33,577 nt of DNA from Chthonomonadales bacterium (GTDB lineage Bacteria > Armatimonadota > Chthonomonadetes > Chthonomonadales > CAJBBX01), in NCBI GenBank assembly GCA_027459625.1, contig DAIDHP010000044.1:1-33577 (forward strand), in the 5' to 3' direction. The notes under the pieces are model-generated. The model saw only the letters and a program-made list of their open reading frames with translations. It was not told the DNA's origin and did not search any database. Positions 15,891 to 26,000 of the stretch are shown piece by piece. Position 1 is the stretch's first letter. Each line of letters opens with the position of its first letter. Both the position numbers and the translations under genes were made by a program.

Positions 15891-15996
15891 TGGATTTGAT
15901 CGCTATCATTTCGACTAAGGCATCCATCAGTGTGTTTCAAGCCATTTTACGTAAGTATCCGATGCTAAAACGATTTCCACACCCCACTACATATCC

Positions 15997-16030
15997 TGTG
16001 GGTCCGCATTGTCCACCATACGGACCCACA
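15997..16030 (+). terminator. Strong hairpin after the GH78-like gene
   Basis: TGTGGGTCCG (15997-16006) and CGGACCCACA (16021-16030) form a perfect 10-bp stem with a 14-nt loop, 107 nt after the stop codon. Only three T follow, so it may be a weak terminator, an RNA stabiliser or a regulator binding site. Confidence 0.5.
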
Positions 16031-16167
16031 TTTCAACCACACACTTCACAAACACCATATAAATAACTCATAATCAAGCAGGATTTCATATGGCCGCGAA
16101 GAAATCTGTCAAAAGCCGGTGTGATAATCGGCTAAAACTCTCCCTTTGGGGGGAAGGAGCGAAGCGA

Positions 16168-19100
16168 ATGCGTCAATATTCCATTGTTATTGTTCTCATG
16201 CTGTTCGGAGCCTTCCAGGCTCTTGCAGCCACAAACCCCATTCTCATGCCAACTCCGCAAAAGGTGTCATGGGGAAGCGGGAGGTTTGTCGTGCGTCATA
16301 ACGAACCTGTGCAAACCACGACACCAGAGGCGATATCCGATTTTTCATCTTATTTCGACAAAGTGACCTCAGGCTCTCATCCAATCCGTTCGAGTGCGAG
16401 GATTCACTTCGACCTGTTATCATCCCGCAACACTCAAATCGGAGATCAAGGGTATCTGCTTACCGTTACCCCGTCCGAGATAACGGTGAAAGCCAACACG
16501 CCGCAAGGGCTGTTTTACGGCTCACAGACCCTGCGGGAACTACTCGTCAAAAATGGCGGCGTCGCCTATTTCCCGTCCGTCAGCATCACCGATTGGCCCG
16601 CCATGGGGTACCGTGGCGTAATGGTGGACATCAGCCGAGGGCTAGTGCCGAACACCGCCACCTTCGAGCGACTCATTCGAGGCTTGGCTCGCATGAAGAT
16701 CAATGCGGTGCAACCCTATATCGAGGACACTTTCGCCTTCAAGAAATATCCATTTATCGGTCGCGACAGAGGCGCCTGGACCCCTCAGGAGGTCGCAAAG
16801 ATGGTGAAGGTGGCGAAAGCCTATTATGTCGATATGTCTCCATGCTTTGAATCTCTCGGGCATATGTATCAGATTCTCAAGCACCCTGAGATGGCGGACC
16901 TTCGAGAGACCATGGATGTCATCAGCCCCGCGAAACCAGGAACCTACACGTTCCTCAATAACTGCTACACGGAACTGGCCAAAGCCTTCCCGTTCCCCTA
17001 TCTCAACGTGGGATGCGACGAGACCTTCGATCTTGGCAAGGGACCCAGCAAGGCCCTGGTTGCGAAGGAAGGACTCGGAAAAGTTTATGCGGACCATATG
17101 ATGAAACTGGATCAGCTTTGCCAGGAGCATCACAAAACGATGCAATTCTGGGGCGATATGATGCTTCGATACCCGGGAATTGTAGGCGACATGCCGAAAG
17201 ACGCTATTGTGATGAACTGGGATTACGGCGATCAGACTCAGTTCCCTACCATCGCCACCTACAAATCCTACGGTTACAAGCAGATAGTCTGCCCTGGCAT
17301 TGAAAGTTGGGGGGACATGTTCCCCGACGTCAATTTCGCCAAGGGAAACATTCGAGGCTTCATTCAAGCGGGAAAGGCTGCGAATGTCATAGGCGTGCTG
17401 AACACCTGCTGGAGGGATAACGGAGAGGTCTTTTACGATTACGACTGGTTTCCAGACGCGATCGGAGCGGAATTCTCATGGGCGTCCAAGCCAGTTGTTG
17501 GCAAGACGTTCGATGAAGGGTTCGACCGCTGCTTCTACGGCATCGGCGGGGATGACCTCGCTCAAGCGTTCCGAATTCTCGGAGACAGTCTGAGCGCATT
17601 CCCCGGAGCGCCCGCCAATCAAACTCTCCAGTATTATTACGCAAACCCCTTCTCCGATCTGTCGATCGCCTTCACGAAAAATGGCAAGGCGGGAATGGCG
17701 AAGCTGGTATCTATGGCGCACCAGATCCGCAACCTCACCGACCATGCCCGTCCTACGGATGGGGAGGAAACGTTTCTCTATTTGCAATACGGCGCCGACC
17801 GAATCGCCTTCATTGCGCAAAAATACGACATGGCGAAACAGATCGCGGAGACCTATAACTCCGCATATTCGAACAGTTCCAACAAAGACGAAGCCACCCG
17901 CCATATCAAGCGGGCGATTCAACTGCTCGATAAACTCAATCAAGAAACGGTGCTCATGCGAGACCGCTACTCCGCACTATGGAATCTGGAGAATCACCCG
18001 CAGGGATTAAGCAATGTTCAAGGAAAATACGATGGCAGCCTGACAGCGTATGTGAATCTTACCCAACAGCTTCGAAACGCCCTTACGGATATCGCCACTG
18101 GCAAACCGCTGCCCTCACCTGCAACCCTGGGGCTGGTGCTGCCTCAGAGCACCTCCAGCGGTTATCGCCGGCCCTCATCCATGGCGAAGAACCCGAGTTG
18201 GTCGTTGCACTCGATATACGCTATTCGGGTCGCCCTGTCCGAGCCGTTGCAAACTCCGATACCGGCGCAGATACTCGTGAAATCGAATGAGCTGCCCGAA
18301 AATCTGCCCCTTGTCACCCAGATTCGCCTTATGGATCAGAGCGACACAACGGTGAGCGAACTTCCCTGCCAGGTGAATCATCTCAACAACAAAGAGACGC
18401 TGCTCACATTCATCATCCCTTCTGGTTTGGGGGGGAACCTGGATTTCGCTTTGGACAACACCCCCGCACGCGTGGAGAACCCTATCACCCTATCCAACGC
18501 AACGCAGATCAAAGGCGGAATGTGGATAGATAACTCAAAATATCGCGCCCTTCTGGGGAAGGAGGGCGCACATATCTATCGCTTCGACGTGGCGGCGTTG
18601 AAGGGGAGGGACGTTACGATGCCTGGGGATACTCAATGGCACGGATTCGACGATGTGGGAAGCGAGCGTGAGACAACCTTCACTCTTCAGCCGATCCTTA
18701 AAGGGCCCCTCTGCGTCCAGATAGATTGCAAGGCGTCGGATGGATTCGACAAATTGCTTTCCTTCTTCGATGGAACCGGTTGGTACGAAACACGTTTCGG
18801 TGAACCGGTCTCCTTCTTCTGGAACTATGACGACCCCGCCGTTATGGGTTCAAGCTCCCCCACCCCCGGTCAATACCGTTATGCGGACGGTAAAACCGGT
18901 CCCTTGCCGCAGGAGGGCGATATGAGTATCGCGGATCAGGCTCCGTGGGTGGCGAAATATCGTTCCGACGGCTTCACTCTCGGGCTTGTCTCCCCTCAAG
19001 GAGACGCCACTCTGCGCGCTGGCCCCGGCGATGGCATGGGTGGCGTGGGTGTGGAGGGCGGCGGCTCGACCTCCAACCTGCTAACCTATGCGAATGTCAC

Positions 19101-19188
19101 GCCGAAAACATGGAATACCGTCGCCTCGCTCTATCAAAGCTGGAAGGCGTGGGAAAAGGCGAGCATATCCGCGAGAGCGATTCGATAG
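16168..19188 (+). CDS. Secreted GH20-type beta-N-acetylhexosaminidase, long form
   Basis: A 1006-aa exported glycosidase. The signal peptide is MRQYSIVIVLMLFGAFQALAA. Residues ~30-140 form the GH20b-like domain (PTPQKVSWGSGRFVV, TPQGLFYGSQTLRELL). The TIM barrel follows (YRGVMVDISRGLVP, MKINAVQPYIEDTF), with the catalytic Asp-Glu pair at residues 284-285 in YLNVGCDETFDLG. The last ~500 residues are an unassigned helical part and then probable beta-sandwiches, longer than in most GH20 enzymes. I chose ATG at 16168: AAGGAG lies 8 nt upstream and the signal peptide begins there; the frame is open to an ATG at 16090. Likely substrates are terminal GlcNAc/GalNAc residues. The symporter downstream may import the released sugar. 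Confidence 0.85.
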   Translation: MRQYSIVIVLMLFGAFQALAATNPILMPTPQKVSWGSGRFVVRHNEPVQTTTPEAISDFSSYFDKVTSGSHPIRSSARIHFDLLSSRNTQIGDQGYLLTVTPSEITVKANTPQGLFYGSQTLRELLVKNGGVAYFPSVSITDWPAMGYRGVMVDISRGLVPNTATFERLIRGLARMKINAVQPYIEDTFAFKKYPFIGRDRGAWTPQEVAKMVKVAKAYYVDMSPCFESLGHMYQILKHPEMADLRETMDVISPAKPGTYTFLNNCYTELAKAFPFPYLNVGCDETFDLGKGPSKALVAKEGLGKVYADHMMKLDQLCQEHHKTMQFWGDMMLRYPGIVGDMPKDAIVMNWDYGDQTQFPTIATYKSYGYKQIVCPGIESWGDMFPDVNFAKGNIRGFIQAGKAANVIGVLNTCWRDNGEVFYDYDWFPDAIGAEFSWASKPVVGKTFDEGFDRCFYGIGGDDLAQAFRILGDSLSAFPGAPANQTLQYYYANPFSDLSIAFTKNGKAGMAKLVSMAHQIRNLTDHARPTDGEETFLYLQYGADRIAFIAQKYDMAKQIAETYNSAYSNSSNKDEATRHIKRAIQLLDKLNQETVLMRDRYSALWNLENHPQGLSNVQGKYDGSLTAYVNLTQQLRNALTDIATGKPLPSPATLGLVLPQSTSSGYRRPSSMAKNPSWSLHSIYAIRVALSEPLQTPIPAQILVKSNELPENLPLVTQIRLMDQSDTTVSELPCQVNHLNNKETLLTFIIPSGLGGNLDFALDNTPARVENPITLSNATQIKGGMWIDNSKYRALLGKEGAHIYRFDVAALKGRDVTMPGDTQWHGFDDVGSERETTFTLQPILKGPLCVQIDCKASDGFDKLLSFFDGTGWYETRFGEPVSFFWNYDDPAVMGSSSPTPGQYRYADGKTGPLPQEGDMSIADQAPWVAKYRSDGFTLGLVSPQGDATLRAGPGDGMGGVGVEGGGSTSNLLTYANVTPKTWNTVASLYQSWKAWEKASISARAIR

Positions 19189-19315
19189 ATTTTGAACGGC
19201 GATCCTATCGCACTCCGCCAGAACGCGGTTCGATGATTTTTCGTGAAGATATGGATTGTCCGCCACAACGCCGGTTGGAAATATGCTTTAATGATTTAAT
19301 AATCCGGGAGGAGGT

Positions 19316-19330
19316 ATGGCGCTTCAATGA
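19316..19330 (+). promoter_or_regulatory. Four-codon leader frame overlapping the symporter start
   Basis: GGAGGAGGT runs directly into ATG GCG CTT CAA TGA; the last A and the TG of TGA form the symporter ATG (19327). The strong Shine-Dalgarno is too close for the mini-frame's ATG and about 12 nt from the symporter ATG. It may simply be the symporter ribosome binding site, with the mini-frame an accident, or a translational-coupling device. Confidence 0.35.
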
Positions 19331-21108
19331 AATTAACCATAACGGATTGGGTTGTTATCGCGCTCTATTTCGTTTTTAACCTTGCAATCGGTCTTTATTA
19401 CCGCAAAAGAGCCACCAAGAATATGAGCGAGTTCTTCATTTCCGGTAGGAATGCCGCGTGGTGGCTCGCCGGGACCTCCATGGTGGCGACCACTTTCGCA
19501 GCGGACACCCCTTTGGCGGTGACAGGCTTCGTGGCGAAAAACGGCATCGCGGGCAACTGGATATGGTGGAGCATGGCGTTCAGCGGAATGCTCACCGTCT
19601 TCTTCTACGCCCGATTATGGCGGCGCGCCGGGGTGATGACGGACGTGGAGTTCGCCGAGATACGATATAGTGGTCCGGCGGCACGCTTTCTGCGAGGCTT
19701 TCGAGCGATCTATCTCGGATTGCCCATCAACTTGATCGTCCTTGGCTGGGTGAATCTTGCGATCGTCAAAATCATGCAGTTAACCCTTGGAATTAACAAA
19801 ATGGAGGCGTTGGTCGTTTGCATCCTGATGATGTTCCTAACCGCATCCATCTCGACTCTCTCCGGACTATGGGGGGTGCTAGTGACAGATCTTTTCCAGT
19901 TCGTCCTGAAAATGAGCATGGTGACGGTTCTCGCCGTTCTGGCGGTGAAAGCCACGGGGGGAATGGGACCCCTCCTGCAAGGTCTGCATGAAGTGAACAA
20001 GTCAAGAGGTGCGAACGGTTCCATCCTCGCGTTCTTCCCGGACATGCATTCCGTCTGGATGCCGATGATCACCTTCTTTGTCTATATCGCGGTGAACTGG
20101 TGGGCGACATGGTATCCCGGAGCCGAACCCGGCGGAGGCGGTTACATCGCTCAGAGAATCTTCTCCTCCAAGGACGAGAAAAACTCCCTTTTGGCGACCC
20201 TTTGGTTCAATATCGCCCAATACGCCGTGCGTCCATGGCCCTGGATCGTTGTCGCATTGGTCGCAGTCGTGAAGCTTCAGCACAACCCAATGTTTTTGAA
20301 GGATCCGGAAACCGGCTATATTATCATCATGGTTCGCTACCTGCCCGCAGCGTTACGGGGTTTGATGCTTGCAGCTTTCGCCGCCGCGTATATGTCCACC
20401 ATTGGGACGCAATTAAACTGGGGCGCCAGCTATCTTGTGAACGATGTGTATCGACGATTCATGGTGAAGGATGGAGAGGAACGGCACTATGTCGTTATCT
20501 CTCAAATGGTCACAATAATCCTGATGATCCTTTCCGCCGTGGTCACGTTTTACATGAGTTCCATTGGCAACGCTTGGAAATTCCTCATCGCGGTGGGGGC
20601 TGGGACGGGGCTTGTGTATATCCTGCGCTGGTTCTGGTGGAGGATAAACGCTTGGAGCGAGGTCTCGGCGATGATCGCGGCGTTCATAACCTCTCTCACA
20701 CTGCAATACGTATTTCATTTGAGCGATGCACAGCCTGTTCAGTTCGCCCACCTTGTGCTCTGGACCGTAAGCATCACCACTCTCGTATGGTTAATCGTGA
20801 CCATGATGACGCAACCGGAGGATATGGAGGTGCTCCTAAGTTTTTATCGCAAGGTGCGCCCCAATGCGTCCATGTGGGGACCGGTTGCAAAGGCGGCTCC
20901 GGAGGTTCAAACGGACAAGGACGGGCTCTTCAACTTGCTCGATTGGCTTAGCAGCGTTGCGATGGTCTACTGCTTCTTGTTTGGAACCGGATATCTAATC
21001 TTGGAACAGTACGCTCTCGGTTTGGGATTATTCGTAGGCGGATTTCTCTTCGGAGCGATCATCTATCGTGATCTCAATAATCGAGGCTGGGAGACTTTGG
21101 GAAAATAG
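19327..21108 (+). CDS. Sodium:solute symporter (SSS family)
   Basis: A 593-aa polytopic inner-membrane transporter. It opens TDWVVIALYFVFNLAIGLYYRKR and has the SSS family segment MSEFFISGRNAAWWLAGTSMVATTFAADTP, then about 13 hydrophobic helices including LAAFAAAYMSTIGTQLNWGASYLVNDVYRRF. The closest familiar types are SGLT-like sugar symporters, but the substrate cannot be told from sequence. It starts 138 nt after the hexosaminidase gene, in the same direction, so uptake of a released sugar is a reasonable inference. The ATG overlaps the stop of a four-codon frame (19316-19330) that carries the best-placed ribosome binding site, GGAGGAGG. Confidence 0.93.
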   Translation: MKLTITDWVVIALYFVFNLAIGLYYRKRATKNMSEFFISGRNAAWWLAGTSMVATTFAADTPLAVTGFVAKNGIAGNWIWWSMAFSGMLTVFFYARLWRRAGVMTDVEFAEIRYSGPAARFLRGFRAIYLGLPINLIVLGWVNLAIVKIMQLTLGINKMEALVVCILMMFLTASISTLSGLWGVLVTDLFQFVLKMSMVTVLAVLAVKATGGMGPLLQGLHEVNKSRGANGSILAFFPDMHSVWMPMITFFVYIAVNWWATWYPGAEPGGGGYIAQRIFSSKDEKNSLLATLWFNIAQYAVRPWPWIVVALVAVVKLQHNPMFLKDPETGYIIIMVRYLPAALRGLMLAAFAAAYMSTIGTQLNWGASYLVNDVYRRFMVKDGEERHYVVISQMVTIILMILSAVVTFYMSSIGNAWKFLIAVGAGTGLVYILRWFWWRINAWSEVSAMIAAFITSLTLQYVFHLSDAQPVQFAHLVLWTVSITTLVWLIVTMMTQPEDMEVLLSFYRKVRPNASMWGPVAKAAPEVQTDKDGLFNLLDWLSSVAMVYCFLFGTGYLILEQYALGLGLFVGGFLFGAIIYRDLNNRGWETLGK

Positions 21109-21200
21109 CGGTCATATCGTCATTGATAGACTTGCGGAAGCGTTGAAGAGGTTTTCTCGTTATTGGCTTATAATTCGTATCGGGGGCGAGGGTTATTATT

Positions 21201-21830
21201 GTGTCATTGAGTTCCATGCTTAGATCCATCGTATTAGCGGGGTGCCGAATGGTATTGTGGGTTTACGCCGAGACGGAAATGGAGGGGGTGGAAAGAATCC
21301 CGGAGAAAGGGGCCGTATTGATCGTGGCGAATCATAGAAGCCTCGCGGACCCTCCCCTCATTGCCCTGTCCACAAAAAGACCGATCTATTTTATGGGGAA
21401 ATCGGAACTGTTCAGCGCACCGCTTGCGGCTTGGATATTGAGAAACATACTGGTGTTTCCCGTCAATCCAAGATCGGCGGACCGCAAGGCTATTCGGCAT
21501 GCGGAGAGCTTATTGAGGGCCGGGGAAGCTGTATGCATGTTCCCCGAGGGGCAACTGACCGAGACCGGAGAGATGCAGGATATGAGCGGAGGCGCGTTAA
21601 TGATCTCCCTTCATACGCAAGCTCCCATCCTCCCCATCGGATTGATAGGTACGGAGGCGATAGTCCCCTATGGCTCCCTGAAACCTCAGCGCGCGTGGAG
21701 TAAAATAAAACTGAGAGTGGGGAAACTCATTCCACCGACGGTTCTAACAGGGGGAATGGAGGGGAGGGAGGCGTTGAGGCACGGCATGCGTTACATAAAG
21801 GATGAATTATCTAAATTGACAACGGATTAG
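21201..21830 (+). CDS. plsC: 1-acyl-sn-glycerol-3-phosphate acyltransferase
   Basis: A 209-aa membrane-associated acyltransferase that converts lysophosphatidate to phosphatidate in phospholipid synthesis. The catalytic NHX4D motif is NHRSLAD (residues 44-50), followed by GKSELF (66-71), and the glycerophosphate-binding motif is FPEGQLTETGEM (from 114). An N-terminal hydrophobic segment (SIVLAGCRMVLWVYA) anchors it. Length is standard. The start is GTG at 21201 with GCGAGGG 8 nt upstream. A TATAAT at 21169-21174 may be its -10 element, but no well-spaced -35 is seen. It has no functional tie to its neighbours. Confidence 0.93.
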   Translation: MSLSSMLRSIVLAGCRMVLWVYAETEMEGVERIPEKGAVLIVANHRSLADPPLIALSTKRPIYFMGKSELFSAPLAAWILRNILVFPVNPRSADRKAIRHAESLLRAGEAVCMFPEGQLTETGEMQDMSGGALMISLHTQAPILPIGLIGTEAIVPYGSLKPQRAWSKIKLRVGKLIPPTVLTGGMEGREALRHGMRYIKDELSKLTTD

Positions 21831-21932
21831 CCACTTCCTTAACCATTTCTTTCCGTCACGCATACAATATTAGAACAACCGCGCATTGTTTATCGTAAAC
21901 AAAAGAAGCTAAGCTATAAAGTGCCGTATTAC

Positions 21933-21962
21933 TTGCAACGAATAGCTAAAGATGAGTATAGT
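21933..21962 (+). promoter_or_regulatory. Probable ferredoxin promoter
   Basis: TTGCAA (21933-21938), an 18-nt spacer and TATAGT (21957-21962), about 42 nt upstream of the ferredoxin start codon. Confidence 0.55.
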
Positions 21963-22003
21963 AAATCGTATCACAAACGACTAATTAGGAGGCTGAAAGT
22001 CCA

Positions 22004-22252
22004 ATGGCGTATATTATTGCGGAACCCTGTATTGGAGTGAAGGACAAGGCGTGCGTGGCGGTATGCCCTGTGGATTGCATCAAAGAGGGCGCCGAACCTT
22101 ACGATATGCTCTATATTAACCCGGATGAGTGCATCGATTGCGGTCTGTGCGAGCCGGAATGCCCCGTATCGGCAATCTTCGCCGACAGCGACGTGCCGAA
22201 GGAATGGGAAAGCTACATCGAGGTGAATGCTGATTTCTTCAAAGGCAAATAA
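22004..22252 (+). CDS. Seven-iron-type ferredoxin ([3Fe-4S][4Fe-4S])
   Basis: An 82-aa soluble electron carrier. Cysteines 9, 17, 21 and 25 are in CIGVKDKACVAVCPVDC; the usual second cysteine of a CX2C pair is missing, as in 7Fe ferredoxins. The second motif is C43-X2-C46-X2-C49-X3-C53-Pro. By analogy with FdxA and Azotobacter FdI, C9, C17 and C53 would hold a 3Fe-4S cluster and C21, C43, C46 and C49 a 4Fe-4S cluster. AGGAGG lies 11 nt before the ATG. It appears monocistronic, with its own promoter and a hairpin after it. Partner enzymes are unknown. Confidence 0.93.
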   Translation: MAYIIAEPCIGVKDKACVAVCPVDCIKEGAEPYDMLYINPDECIDCGLCEPECPVSAIFADSDVPKEWESYIEVNADFFKGK

Positions 22253-22261
22253 TCAATGCGT

Positions 22262-22295
22262 TAAAGACGGCGAAACCCTAAGGTAACCGTCTTTA
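22262..22295 (+). terminator. Hairpin after the ferredoxin gene
   Basis: TAAAGACGG (22262-22270) and CCGTCTTTA (22287-22295) form a perfect 9-bp stem with a 16-nt loop, 10 nt after the stop. A short T tract lies within the 3' arm, which fits an intrinsic terminator of moderate strength. Confidence 0.6.
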
Positions 22296-22392
22296 TCCCC
22301 AATACTTTAATCACGGAGGGATGAGACATAGCCCCGTAATAGCGCAACGCTGGCAGGCTATGGACTCATCCCTTTATTCAAAGAGTGACATC

Positions 22393-22962
22393 ATGAAGCA
22401 TCGTATTTACACCCGCACTGGCGACACAGGACGTACGCACCTTGCCGGAGGCGCAAGCGTGGGCAAGGAGAATCCCCGTATCGAGGCTTACGGCGACGTG
22501 GATGAACTCAATAGCGCCGTGGGATTAGCCAAGTGCGATTGCGACGACACTGAATTGAGTGCGCTCATGGATAACATCCAGAACCTTCTCTTTCAGGTGG
22601 GAGCCGATTTGGCGGCTCCGCCCGATGTCACTTCCCATTTAATCACCCGAATCTCCTCCTCGGACATCACCCCTCTGGAGATGGCGATCGATCGCCTTGA
22701 GGAGGAGTTGCCAACGCTGAAAAACTTCATTCTTCCCGGAGGATCCGCTCTCTCCTCAAGACTGCATCTCGCAAGAGCAATATGCCGCCGCGCGGAGAGG
22801 CGTTGCGTTTTATTGCACCAAAAGGAAACAATGAACCCCGAGGTGATCCGATTGCTGAACCGGCTATCCGACCTGCTCTTCGTGATGGCTCGGGTCGCCA
22901 ACCACAGGGCAGAAATTCCGGATCGGATATGGTTAAGCCAAAACCGCAATCCCGATACATAG
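22393..22962 (+). CDS. ATP:cob(I)alamin adenosyltransferase, PduO type
   Basis: A 189-aa enzyme that makes adenosylcobalamin from cob(I)alamin and ATP. It opens KHRIYTRTGDTGRTHLAGG, the N-terminal ATP-binding motif of PduO-type enzymes, and continues with EAYGDVDELNSAVGLAK, FILPGGSALSSRLHLARAICRRAERR and LLNRLSDLLFVMARVAN, which hold the conserved ATP and cobalamin contacts. ATG at 22393 has AAAGAGTG upstream; the frame is open to 22321 but similarity starts here. It is evolutionarily unrelated to the CobO at 3703-4242, so the cell carries two routes for the same step. No riboswitch is seen upstream. Confidence 0.95.
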   Translation: MKHRIYTRTGDTGRTHLAGGASVGKENPRIEAYGDVDELNSAVGLAKCDCDDTELSALMDNIQNLLFQVGADLAAPPDVTSHLITRISSSDITPLEMAIDRLEEELPTLKNFILPGGSALSSRLHLARAICRRAERRCVLLHQKETMNPEVIRLLNRLSDLLFVMARVANHRAEIPDRIWLSQNRNPDT

Positions 22963-23029
22963 AGGATCACTCGCATTTCAAAAATGTCCATCATGTAAAA
23001 ACGCCCTGCAAGAGGATAAGGAGTTCCGA

Positions 23030-26000
23030 ATGTCCCTCACTCGTCGCGCCTTTATTCAATCATCCGCCGTATCGGTTGCTGGGTTTGCTTTTGGAACGCA
23101 AGCCTCAAACGCGCACCGAACCAAAACCTCGAAATCACGCTACCGCGTGATTCGCCTTCGCGGACTTGGAGCCCTCATCGTCAATTCTCGCATTAATACT
23201 CGCGCACACTCTAGTTGGATCACACTTACAGCGGAAACCCCCGAACTCGCTAGGATGTGCGGCTCCAAGTTTCTGTCGGATTTGCTAGGATTTGGGGACG
23301 CAATCTTGCTCTCCGGTGGAGATTTACCCGCAACGACGGTTTCCTTGGAGAACAGGGTTTGGTGGGTCATTGGAGAAAAGGGGAGAGACTGCCACATCCT
23401 CTGTGCGCACTCCAAAAAAGAGATGACCGCTTTGGCGAGGAAAACGAAAGCATCGCTCTGGTCGTCGATTCCTCAATATATCCATCCTCCCTGGCTGGAT
23501 TGCATGGATAACGCCGCGCTCGGCTTTTGGTTCCTGGGAGGAGGTGCCCTGCCAACGGATGTCAATGCCGATTTCGCACAATTCCACCGTTTCGATTTAA
23601 CCGCATGCATGGCTTCGGGTGTGGATGAAACGCGGCTTATAGCCCCCGGATTACTCGACACCACCATAATGGATTGGTGGCGTGTGATTGCAAGGGAAAA
23701 TCATACGCCTTATCGCATGCTCTTGAACTGGACTCAGCCCATGCAACCCCCCATGCTATGGAACCGAACGCCCCTGCCGTATGTGGAACCGGAGAAAGGG
23801 GCAGTGCCCTTCGACGATTTTCAGCACGCCTCCCTTCAAGTGTTCGACGCCTTTGTGCCAGTGCCGAAGGGAGACCCCCATACCTTGGATTTGCGCCGTC
23901 GTGTGGCGTCGCGCGTCTCGCAAGACCCCTATTTCATGGGACATCACGGATCGGCGGAATTGGGTGGTCAGACGTTGGTGGAGCTATCCAGATATTCCGG
24001 AATGCCCTCCTGCACGGAAGCCTGGCGTGATTATCTGCGGCGAGACCTTGGCTTGAACTTGCAGCAAGTCGGCTTGAGACACCTTGGGGATTGGGAAGGC
24101 TACAAGGATTGGAGCGAGGTTCCCGTGCCGAGCGTAAGGGATTTCATCGGTTGGGGCGACGATAGTCTGGACCTGTCCGGCACCTGGGGGGGACGCCTCG
24201 ATCCGATGGGCGTTGGCGATAAGGAGAGGTGGTATGCTGACGAATCGCCGACGGGCTGGTCCTCAATACGGAATAACGATGTCATGCTGCTGAAGTGCGC
24301 CGAAGACAATTCGCCGCGATTCTGGCTTCGCACGAGTGTCACCCTTTCTGCGCCTCAACTCAACGACTTAAAGTTTCTGCACATCTCTCGCGCAGGATGG
24401 CACGCCCTCGCGCCCCCTACGGCGATGGAGGTCTATCTCAACGGACAACTGTTGAAGGATGTCACCGTGGATCATCCCATATGGCCAGATCAGGATCAAT
24501 GCCTCGAAATAGGCAACGCCGCCCGAATTGGTGAAAACCGTCTGTCGATGAAGGTGTGCGGACCGCTCTCCTATATCTTTCTCAGTTCCAAGGGAAGATG
24601 GTCCTATCCTTCCGAGTACCGACATAAGAATCAGTTATGGTACGACGCGATAGATTTCACTTGCGTCTACAAACTCAAAACGGTGGAGAACAACCTCAAA
24701 GCCATCCGCGCGGGCGACGCCACTCGCCCCATCAAGGTCATGGCGCCGTGGAACGTGATGGACCGACTTCCGAAGCTGTGCAAAAAATACGGGGCGTACC
24801 CCCACGACACCGGTCAGGGCGCTGCGTGCTGGGGGCCGTGGATGCCGCGCTATGTCTCCTGGATGGGAATCCCAACCAGCAGCGAGCCGGGCGGTCCCGC
24901 CGGATCGCCTCAAGAGTTACGTCAATTTTTGACGTTCTTCCTCATGCTTGGAAACAGCATGGTGGATGTCGTCTTCGATTTCAGCGAGTACGCAGGGAAA
25001 CCGGATATGGCGCAATGGATGAATGATAATCGTGAGATGATGCGCTGCATCGGGAAAATGGCGATGCGTCAGCCTCAAATCGCCGTTTTGCGCTCTCTTC
25101 GATCCGTGAGGCTGAATTTCCAAGCGCCTTGGAGCTGGGATGTCGCTCGCGGAGAGGTGCAAGCGACGGGCAGAACCGCTGATTACGTGGACTTGCCGGA
25201 TTTTCACTCGGGCGAGGCACGTCGCTTCAAGGTGATTTTCGACGACGGCACGGCGGTGTTGACACAGGAGGATATTGCGGGCATTGAAAGGTTCGTCAGC
25301 GATGGCGGGGTCTTCGTCGCCATGCATCTCACTGGCATGCACACTCCCGATGCCGCCTACTCCTGGCCAATTTCAAAGTTGACGGGATTAAAGGTGATGG
25401 ATCGCAAGCCCCCCTTCGGAGATATCGCGTTCTCAAAGGAGCAATCTCTGTTACCCTCTCTGCGCGGGCGATCCGTCAAGGGGGACGGCTTGGCTCTGGA
25501 CTGGATGAAGGAGAACGAAACAGGCGCATCACTCGCACAATGCGTTCGAGCCGACGGTGTTCAAGTTGTCGCGACATGGAGCGGTCGGACCAAAGAGGAG
25601 GGAAATATCGCCGTCGCCACACGAAAAATCGGCAAGGGGATGGTTGTGACGCTCGGCTCCTCCTTCTGGAGAGGGGCGCAGGACCGTGACGGACACTGGA
25701 TGAGCCGCGCAAGCCTTTCCAGCCTGTTGGATGAACTCTTCCAATCCCTTGGGGTTCCAAGGCAAAGCTGGGTGACCGGTGCGGAGGACGTGAACGAGGA
25801 GATTTGGGCGGAGCATTGGGTGAGCAAAAACGGGGTCTACAATCTCTATCCCGTCGCGAGGATCAACACCGACGCCAAGCAACCGCCCCTGTCCGCATTC
25901 ATTCGAATTCGCTCGAATAACCCCATGAGGGATCTGCGCGATCTCTCCGTTCCGGGGCATCCGGTTGTGCGTGTCGCCTCCGATTCCTCCTCCTTCTCTC

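Noticed and set aside
21143-21174. TTGAAG...TATAAT as a full plsC promoter
   Set aside because: The spacer is 20 nt, outside the usual 16-18; only the -10 box is credible.
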